Shown one piece after another: positions 59,257 through 64,000 of a DNA stretch of 64,000 nucleotides. Every line of letters begins with the position of its first letter. Position 1 is the first letter of the stretch. Position numbers and translations under genes: made by a program. Source of the stretch: Planctomycetota bacterium (lineage in GTDB: Bacteria; Planctomycetota; B15-G4); assembly GCA_029245865.1 (NCBI GenBank), contig JAQWOM010000015.1, positions 100,305-164,304 of the forward strand. The letters are read 5' to 3'. The notes under the pieces were generated by a model, which saw nothing but the letters and a program-made list of their open reading frames with translations, had not been told where the DNA came from and did not search any database.

Positions 59257-60395
59257 GAGGAGGGAGTCGAACCGGGTGCCGAGTTCGAGGGGCCAGCCGG
59301 TGACGGCGGGTTACCGGTGCTCTGGAGAGCGAGCTTGGCCCAATTGCGCGGGTGAAACAGCACGTTGTCGGCCTGAGCGCATTCCCATGTGCATGAGCAA
59401 CGCGTGTCTTTGATCTCTTTGCGAAGGTTCTTCGTTGTCTGGGTTTCCCACAGGCGCGCAAGATCCCATTCGACGTCGTTCAAGTTGCCCATGCTTTTGC
59501 CAAGGATCTCGCAGGGCTGGACGTCGCCGTTCTCGAAGATCACAGCAGACAGCGATCCTGCGGTGCACGGAAGGTGGTGCGAAGGTGCCCCGCGCGCGAC
59601 GCCCGCGACATGTTCGTACATCAATCGATCGCGGGCTGTTGCGAGTTTCGCGAAGGGGAAATCGAAGTAGGGCAAGGCGCCCTGCTCGATCAGTTTTTGT
59701 TTGGTATGGACAACTTCCAGATATCGATCCGTGTCTACCTGGAGCAGGTGCTCTTCCATGGCTGTCCCGCGAGCCAAGTTCACCGTCACATTGTCGGGCC
59801 GCAATTCCATGACAAGTTCTTCGAGATGCGCAGCGAGAACATGCTGGTTTTCACTTGTCACCGTCAGGTTGATACCGACGCCCATGTTGTCATGGCGGGA
59901 TGATTGTTTGAGATAGGCGCGCACAGAATCCATGGAGCGCGCATGCCCTCCCGGGACCTGTCGAATCGAATCGTGAATGTCTGGCGGGCCGTCGAAAGAC
60001 ACCGAGATCGACAGGAAAGTGTCGGGGTTTTCCGTAACCATGCGTTCGGCGATGTCGTGTTGTTGTTTTTCTACAAGGCCATTTGTGGGAATGGCCAGGT
60101 GTCGTAAGCCGTGCCGCCCAAATGCGCGTGCCAGTTCGGGAAGGTCTTGGCGCAAGAAAGGTTCTCCGCCACCGAAGCTCACCCACAGCATGGGCCCCAT
60201 GCGATGGACAGAGTCGGCCAGACGCTCGACATCCTCGACCGCAGGGCCGGGAACTCCAGCGGCGACTTCTTCCCAGTGGAAGCAGTGGCGGCACCGGGCA
60301 TTGCACGCCCCCGTCACGAACAGCGTGAGATGGAGAGGGGGCCCGCGTCGCACGAGGCCGCGTTTCAGGAACGGCAGATAGCGGAGAGGATTCAC
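59253..60395 (-). CDS. Radical SAM protein with SPASM-type C-terminus
   Basis: 380 residues. The 4Fe-4S/SAM site is CNARCRHCF (Cys31, Cys35, Cys38), followed by VSFGGGEPFLR, AIPTNGL and ISVSFDGPPDIHD. The C-terminal cysteines (HLPCTAGS, VQPCEILG, TRCSCTWECAQ) fit a SPASM/twitch domain binding extra clusters. Such enzymes modify peptides, proteins or small molecules; the substrate is unknown and I see no precursor peptide next to it. Start is a GTG without a clear ribosome site. It overlaps the glycosyltransferase gene and lies 153 bases after the MamK-like gene on the same strand. Confidence 0.9.
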   Translation of the reverse strand: MNPLRYLPFLKRGLVRRGPPLHLTLFVTGACNARCRHCFHWEEVAAGVPGPAVEDVERLADSVHRMGPMLWVSFGGGEPFLRQDLPELARAFGRHGLRHLAIPTNGLVEKQQHDIAERMVTENPDTFLSISVSFDGPPDIHDSIRQVPGGHARSMDSVRAYLKQSSRHDNMGVGINLTVTSENQHVLAAHLEELVMELRPDNVTVNLARGTAMEEHLLQVDTDRYLEVVHTKQKLIEQGALPYFDFPFAKLATARDRLMYEHVAGVARGAPSHHLPCTAGSLSAVIFENGDVQPCEILGKSMGNLNDVEWDLARLWETQTTKNLRKEIKDTRCSCTWECAQADNVLFHPRNWAKLALQSTGNPPSPAGPSNSAPGSTPSS

Positions 60396-60463
60396 AGCAC
60401 GTCGATTCTATCCCGGACCCTGCTCTGGGTGCCGTGTTGTCCTCAGGGAGGGGCAGAATTGTA

Positions 60464-60503
60464 GACGACCCTGCGGGAGGAAGATCCCCTCGACAGGGCC
60501 GTC
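60464..60503 (-). terminator. Hairpin between the MamK-like and radical SAM genes
   Basis: On the minus strand GACGGCCCTG pairs with CAGGGTCGTC (10 bp, one G-T) around a 20-base loop that can itself pair GAGG with CCTC. No T-tract follows; TACAAT comes right after and could serve as a -10 box for the radical SAM gene. It may attenuate or separate the two transcripts. Confidence 0.35.
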
Positions 60504-60548
60504 TTGGATCGCTGACCGAGTGCCTTGCGGCCTTTGGTCAAACGAGAT

Positions 60549-61676
60549 TCAGGAAAGCTGCTCCCAGTATTCCGGGGGCATGTCCTTTGAAATGAGCAGG
60601 GCTCCGTTGGCGCCAGCGAAGACGGGCTCCTCGACCTGGCGGACCTGGCCGCCGCCCAGGTGCTCGTCCATGTAGTCCGAAATGGCTTCAGCAAGGCCGC
60701 GAATCTGGCTTCCACCGCCACCCAGAAGGACGTTGTTGCGCAACACTTCCTGGAACTCCGGGTCGAAGGAGGCCACAAGCTTGCCGAGGGCCTCGACGAT
60801 CGGAGGGATGATGCTGAAGCAGGCTTCTTTCATCTCGTTCGTAATATCGATTTCGGTGGGTCGCCCGTTGACGGGCCAGGTCACCAAGATGGGATCAGAT
60901 GTGGAGCGAACTGTGGAGAATCTCTCCTTGGCATCCACAATCATTTGAAGACTGAAGGACACTTCGGGATGACTCTTCTTTAAGAGCTCACTGAGCTTGG
61001 CGTCGAGGATGTCGCCGCCGTGATCCAAGGTCACCTGGTCTTCGGCTTCAGGCATGGTGCCGTGCATACGGCATAGGTCGGTTGTCCCGGCACCGATGTC
61101 GATGACAAGAGCGTCGGTCAAGACGTTCATTCCATAGGCGACAGAGAACGGTTCGGAGCAAATGATCACCGAGTCGATGACCTCTTTTGCAGCTTCGAGG
61201 AGGGCATGGCGATTGTTGATCGATGCTTCGGCCGGCGCACCGATGACGCAGTAGACAAGTGAATCAGCGGGAGCATTTGCCGAGCGGATCGCGTGCTTCA
61301 CAAGTTGGCGCGCTGCCGTCATGTTGGCTTCTGCTTCGTCGGCAGCCACGTTCTTGTCATCGCCGGAGCCCTTGATGACACCGGCTTCAAGCGGGCGGTA
61401 CACATTGAGAGAGAGGCGCCGCGCGATGACATCTTTGCCATACAGCACATCGGTGCCGAGCATCTTGTGAGAGATGATGTCTTTCGGGTAGCCGACGAGA
61501 GACGGAAAGGATTCGCGAACGCCATTGCTGCAGGCGATGGCCGTGCGCGATGTCCCAAGGTCCATGCCGATCCAAACGATGGATTGCTCGGTGTCAGCGG
61601 AACCTTTGCTCTTGGAAGCCTTGGAGGCACCCGTGCTGGAGTTCGCGTTGTCTTTGTTCTTGCCGGTGGTAGCCAT
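60549..61676 (-). CDS. MamK-family bacterial actin
   Basis: 375 residues. After a ~30-residue Ser/Lys/Ala-rich N-terminus comes the actin/Hsp70 ATPase: phosphate-1 GMDLGTSRTAIA (37-48), phosphate-2 VIDIGAGTTDLC (191-202, Asp193) and adenosine motif LLGGGGSQIRGLAEAI (317-332). MamK-like hallmarks are VGYPKDIISHKMLG, ICSEPFSVAYGM, PEAEDQVTLDHGGDILD and the terminal MPPEYWEQLS. MamK forms dynamic filaments that position magnetosomes, but no magnetosome gene is present here. The gene follows a coiled-coil protein gene by 46 bases, probably in one operon. MreB, ParM and FtsA lack this motif set. Confidence 0.85.
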   Translation of the reverse strand: MATTGKNKDNANSSTGASKASKSKGSADTEQSIVWIGMDLGTSRTAIACSNGVRESFPSLVGYPKDIISHKMLGTDVLYGKDVIARRLSLNVYRPLEAGVIKGSGDDKNVAADEAEANMTAARQLVKHAIRSANAPADSLVYCVIGAPAEASINNRHALLEAAKEVIDSVIICSEPFSVAYGMNVLTDALVIDIGAGTTDLCRMHGTMPEAEDQVTLDHGGDILDAKLSELLKKSHPEVSFSLQMIVDAKERFSTVRSTSDPILVTWPVNGRPTEIDITNEMKEACFSIIPPIVEALGKLVASFDPEFQEVLRNNVLLGGGGSQIRGLAEAISDYMDEHLGGGQVRQVEEPVFAGANGALLISKDMPPEYWEQLS

Positions 61677-61722
61677 TTTAGCCTTTGCCCTCGCGGGTAG
61701 TGATGAGTGGACTCGCGTCCCC

Positions 61723-62520
61723 TCAATTCTTGTTAAGCAGTTGCCTGAGTTCGACGTTCAGTCGGAAGATCTCACCAAGCAGTTCTTTCTTGACCTCGAA
61801 ATCTGGGTCGTTGTGTTTGACGCCCGGATCCACAGACTCTCCGGAGAGTCTCTCGATCCCAACTCCATTTGCACGAGCTCGCTCTAGCATATGTTCTGTC
61901 TCGTGAAGTTTGCGCTTGAGTTTTTCGATGCGGCGCTGAAGCTGATTCAGATTCGTTTGCTGCCCATTCTCAGACTGCTGGCCCATCGTCTGAAGGTGAT
62001 CCTGAAGCGCAGCCTGCACCAGCGAGAGTGTCGTGTCCGTGAGCTGGGGCTTGACGCCCGCAGCGCTCTGTGTCGCGATGACCTCGGAGGCAATGCGCTT
62101 CATGAGAGCGGCGATCTCTTGATCAGAGTCGCCGGCTTCCGATGAGCTCTGTGCGTTTTCATATTCCAGAGTCGCCTTGTCCAACTCGGTGGCAAGTGCG
62201 GATCGGTTTTCGGCGAGCTCGCCTTTCTCGCGGAGTAGGGCATCAACAGTGCCCTGCAGGACATCGCGCTCTCTGATGAGCGAGAGGAACTCGTGGCGCA
62301 CTTCGTCCTGGATGTCAGATTGGTCGAAATCCAAGCCGCGGCGCTGCAGTGTGTTTTCAATCGATCGCACGATGATCATCTGGACGTCACGAAAGTTCAG
62401 CACCGAGACGGTGCGGAGTCCTCGCTTCTTCAGACCCTCGACCGTGGTCTTTTCAGCTGCTCCACGCAGCATGTGAAAGAGGTTGCGAGCAAGAGAACGG
62501 GTCATGACGAGCGGGACCAT
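61723..62520 (-). CDS. Coiled-coil protein upstream of the MamK-like actin
   Basis: 265 residues, soluble, strongly helical. Residues 1-75 form a compact N-terminal part (TVSVLNFRDVQMIIVRSIEN). Heptad-like coiled coils run at about 78-122 (EFLSLIRERDVLQGTVDALL), 190-217 (LNQLQRRIEKLKRKLHETEH) and 241-263. A Gln/Ser-rich hinge separates them. The family is not known to me. It begins the leftward cluster and shares a divergent upstream region with the CpsD/ParA-type gene. A role as filament partner or adaptor is inferred from adjacency. ATG 62520 or 62505 are possible starts. Confidence 0.75.
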   Translation of the reverse strand: MVPLVMTRSLARNLFHMLRGAAEKTTVEGLKKRGLRTVSVLNFRDVQMIIVRSIENTLQRRGLDFDQSDIQDEVRHEFLSLIRERDVLQGTVDALLREKGELAENRSALATELDKATLEYENAQSSSEAGDSDQEIAALMKRIASEVIATQSAAGVKPQLTDTTLSLVQAALQDHLQTMGQQSENGQQTNLNQLQRRIEKLKRKLHETEHMLERARANGVGIERLSGESVDPGVKHNDPDFEVKKELLGEIFRLNVELRQLLNKN

Positions 62521-62742
62521 AGGAGATCAAGACGTCGGCTCAGATCGGCTGTAGGCCTGCTGGGCCTTTAGGTGTTCCTTTTTCTCACCTTTATTATGGC
62601 TTTATTGATCAATCGTGGGCTTTGAGCCCGGTTCTTGTGTGGGATGCTTGTTAACCCGATCGTCTTGTTCGGTCGATGAAGTTCGATGGAATGGGGGCTC
62701 TGGGGTCCCAAGGCACGACATTTCAGGACTGGAGGAAGGACC
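62521..62742. promoter_or_regulatory. A+T-rich divergent upstream region
   Basis: The 222 bases between the divergent coiled-coil and ATPase genes include a markedly A+T-rich core (62565-62620: CCTTTTTCTCACCTTTATTA and TTTATTGATCAATCG), unlike the G+C-rich surroundings. TATTAT at about 62592-62597 could be a rightward -10 box. I cannot define matching -35 boxes, so exact start points are open. Confidence 0.4.
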
Positions 62743-63510
62743 ATGTGGTTGCCATTTGGCAAAAATCGTGAGGACAAGAAGGACAAGAGCCCACCTCTCG
62801 CAGCCGACGAGAACGATCTCGTTGTCCTCATGGATTCTTCGCTCGATAGCAAACTCGTGGTCTACCAGGACCCGCGTAGCTTCCCCTCCGAGCAGTACCG
62901 GAGTTTCAGGACGAATCTGCGGGCGATGAACCCGGGGGATGCACCGCGCACCCTTCTGTTCACATCACCGGCTCCAGATGAAGGCAAGAGCACCACGGTC
63001 GCCAACATCGCGCTGAGCTTGGCCGAGTTTCAGAACCTCAAGGTGTGCCTCATCGACATGGATCTGAGGTCGCCCAAGATGCACGAATTTTTCGATCTGC
63101 CCCTCGGTCCGGGAGTCACGGACGTACTCATGGATCGCACCAATCCACGTAAGGTGCTGCAGGCCGGAAGTTCGCCAAATCTTTCCGTGATCACGGCGGG
63201 TCGTCCGACCAACAAGCCCAACGAAGTGACGGCGTCCGAGTACGTCCAGGACTTCATGGGATTCTTGAAGCAAGAGTACAACTACATCGTGATTGATACG
63301 CCGCCGTGCAACTTGTTCGGTGACGCTGCCCAGATCGGCAAGCTCGTGGACGGAGTGATCCTCGTCGTGGCTCTTGGAGAGACGATGAAGGCGCAGGCTG
63401 ATGCAACGCTTGAGACGCTTGCCTCTGCAGGTGCGAACGTTGTCGGTTCTTTTGTGACTCAGGTGCGCTCGGCCGAACCCACCGTGGTGCCAGACCTCGA
63501 AGACGTCTGA
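62743..63510 (+). CDS. CpsD/CapB-type P-loop ATPase (BY-kinase-like, ParA/MinD superfamily)
   Basis: 255 residues. SEQYRSFRTNLR is the usual BY-kinase start; deviant Walker A is FTSPAPDEGKSTTVANIA (Gly81-Lys82), Walker A' VCLIDMDLRSPK (Asp105, Asp107) and Walker B YIVIDTPPCNLFGDA. No tyrosine cluster is seen at the C-terminus, which ends EPTVVPDLEDV, so autophosphorylation as in CapB/Wzc is doubtful. Such proteins control polysaccharide export. GGAGGAAGGACC before the ATG at 62743 fixes the start. Divergent from the coiled-coil/actin cluster. Confidence 0.87.
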   Translation: MWLPFGKNREDKKDKSPPLAADENDLVVLMDSSLDSKLVVYQDPRSFPSEQYRSFRTNLRAMNPGDAPRTLLFTSPAPDEGKSTTVANIALSLAEFQNLKVCLIDMDLRSPKMHEFFDLPLGPGVTDVLMDRTNPRKVLQAGSSPNLSVITAGRPTNKPNEVTASEYVQDFMGFLKQEYNYIVIDTPPCNLFGDAAQIGKLVDGVILVVALGETMKAQADATLETLASAGANVVGSFVTQVRSAEPTVVPDLEDV

Positions 63511-63514
63511 GGCC

Positions 63515-63541
63515 AGAGGCTGTCAGGGACTCTGCGCCTCT
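63515..63541 (+). terminator. Possible terminator after the CpsD-like gene
   Basis: AGAGGC and GCCTCT, 15 bases apart, form a six-base stem five bases after the stop and are followed by TTATTG. The short stem and weak T-tract make it a candidate only. Confidence 0.35.
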
Positions 63542-63681
63542 TTATTGCTCGCAGAAGTGCCGTTCTCGGCAATCAATGCACGGTTATGAGGTCACCCAGC
63601 AAACGCATTCTGTGTTGCTGTTTTCGGCTCTGATAAGTGGGAATCAGTGCGAAGTGGTGAGAGGGAACCCGAACATAAACT

Positions 63682-63710
63682 GGGTGACTGACAGGGTGAC
63701 TCTAGGAGTC
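63682..63710. repeat. Short direct and inverted repeats in an intergenic region
   Basis: GGGTGACT occurs twice 12 bases apart (63682 and 63694), and the second copy runs into the palindrome GACTC-TAG-GAGTC (63698-63710). The region 63511-63806 has no convincing gene; the pair may be an operator or chance. Confidence 0.3.
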
Positions 63711-63806
63711 CCTGCTCATGGGAGGAGCAAGGGGTTGTATGGGACCCACAACGTCAAAGTTTCCGCTGATGTTCCCTACTGATTGGGGTCATCGGGGTGG
63801 GGTCAC

Positions 63807-64000
63807 CTACTCGTCGACGAGGTAACCGATGAAGTCTATTCTGAACTCACTTATCTGGCCCGACGGGCTCTTGATTGAAACCGAACTGCCGGGACGAAAG
63901 ACGAGGCCGACCTGATCATTGCTTGATACGACCAGCGACGAATTGTACTCGAGGTGTTTCGCGGACATCTTCATGGTCAGTGCACCACCAAAATCCTCAA
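63807..64000 (-). CDS. C-terminal end of an unidentified protein
   Basis: The reverse strand reads 63 residues from the window edge to a TAG at 63809-63807. It includes GGALTMKMSAKHLEYNSSLV, VGLVFRPGSSVSIKSP and the end FRIDFIGYLVDE, a beta-rich pattern without a motif I recognise. The absence of stops, the alternating hydrophobic residues and the acidic end make it protein-like. Its start lies outside the window. Confidence 0.55.
   Translation of the reverse strand, partial: EDFGGALTMKMSAKHLEYNSSLVVSSNDQVGLVFRPGSSVSIKSPSGQISEFRIDFIGYLVDE

Noticed and set aside
60549..61676. Calling the actin MreB, ParM, FtsA or an Hsp70
   Set aside because: Only the shared ATPase motifs fit these; the remaining motifs match MamK, and the substrate-binding half of Hsp70 is absent.
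57499..63510. A magnetosome gene island
   Set aside because: No mamA, B, E, I, M, O, P or Q-like gene, no TPR-MamA or CDF transporter in the region; only the actin is shared.
63576..63782. 68-residue open frame in the last intergenic region
   Set aside because: No ribosome site, no recognisable pattern, and it covers the short repeats.

Overview
The window is a stretch of ordinary bacterial chromosome, about 58 % G+C by eye. It carries 46 supportable protein genes (two cut by the window edges) and one tRNA gene. I see no insertion sequence, prophage, integrase or CRISPR array. The cell is clearly Gram-negative-like: several lipobox lipoproteins, signal peptides, a periplasmic HtrA protease and an N-acetylmuramoyl-alanine amidase. 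The lineage is an inference. The C-terminal ~115 residues of the amidase (end at 4183) look like a beta-rich tail that I associate with secreted proteins of Planctomycetota. A Haliangium-type BMC-T shell protein and a MamK-family actin also fit Planctomycetota or Myxococcota better than Proteobacteria of the E. coli type.

Layout. 1-2.6 kb: end of a fatty-acid beta-oxidation operon (fadN-type multifunctional enzyme, then thiolase). 2.8-6.6 kb: amidase, PfkB-family kinase, DinB-like protein, putative zincin. 6.6-16 kb: large hybrid histidine kinase, a secreted protein of unknown function, HtrA, a TPR protein with a textbook terminator, and UDP-glucose dehydrogenase. 16.1-27.5 kb: tRNA-Val(TAC), then a tightly packed rightward series: two giant TPR/DUF3857/transglutaminase-like proteins (the second without the catalytic triad), a 2Fe-2S ferredoxin, a TolB-like lipoprotein, glgC and a methyltransferase. 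27.5-40.2 kb: PLP decarboxylase, SixA-like phosphatase, AspA/AstE-family hydrolase, a membrane protein, acetyl-CoA synthetase, a dolichol-phosphate-sugar-synthase-like glycosyltransferase fused to a methyltransferase, a GT-C-like membrane protein, threonine dehydratase, 6-phosphogluconolactonase and a secreted lysine-rich protein. 40.5-50.5 kb: htpG, addB-addA (double-strand break repair), DUF480 protein, creatininase-family hydrolase. 51.5-57.4 kb: a five-gene leftward operon: CcmI-like lipoprotein, Xaa-Pro aminopeptidase, kynureninase, tryptophan 2,3-dioxygenase and an aryl-CoA ligase. Together these would take tryptophan to anthraniloyl-CoA; a formamidase is not evident.

The most unusual part is 57.5-63.5 kb. 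A solitary permuted-tandem BMC (bacterial microcompartment) shell protein lies close to a leftward cluster encoding a coiled-coil protein, a MamK-family actin, a radical SAM/SPASM protein and a membrane glycosyltransferase, with a CpsD/ParA-type ATPase gene divergent from it. No other microcompartment gene and no magnetosome gene is in the window. My best candidate for an undescribed system is therefore a MamK-type filament plus its coiled-coil partner, possibly used to place a protein shell or an envelope machine. The physical link is seen; the functional link is a hypothesis.

Translational coupling is common here: ATGA, GTGA and, notably, TTGA stop/start overlaps, two of them with clear Shine-Dalgarno (SD) sequences inside the upstream gene.
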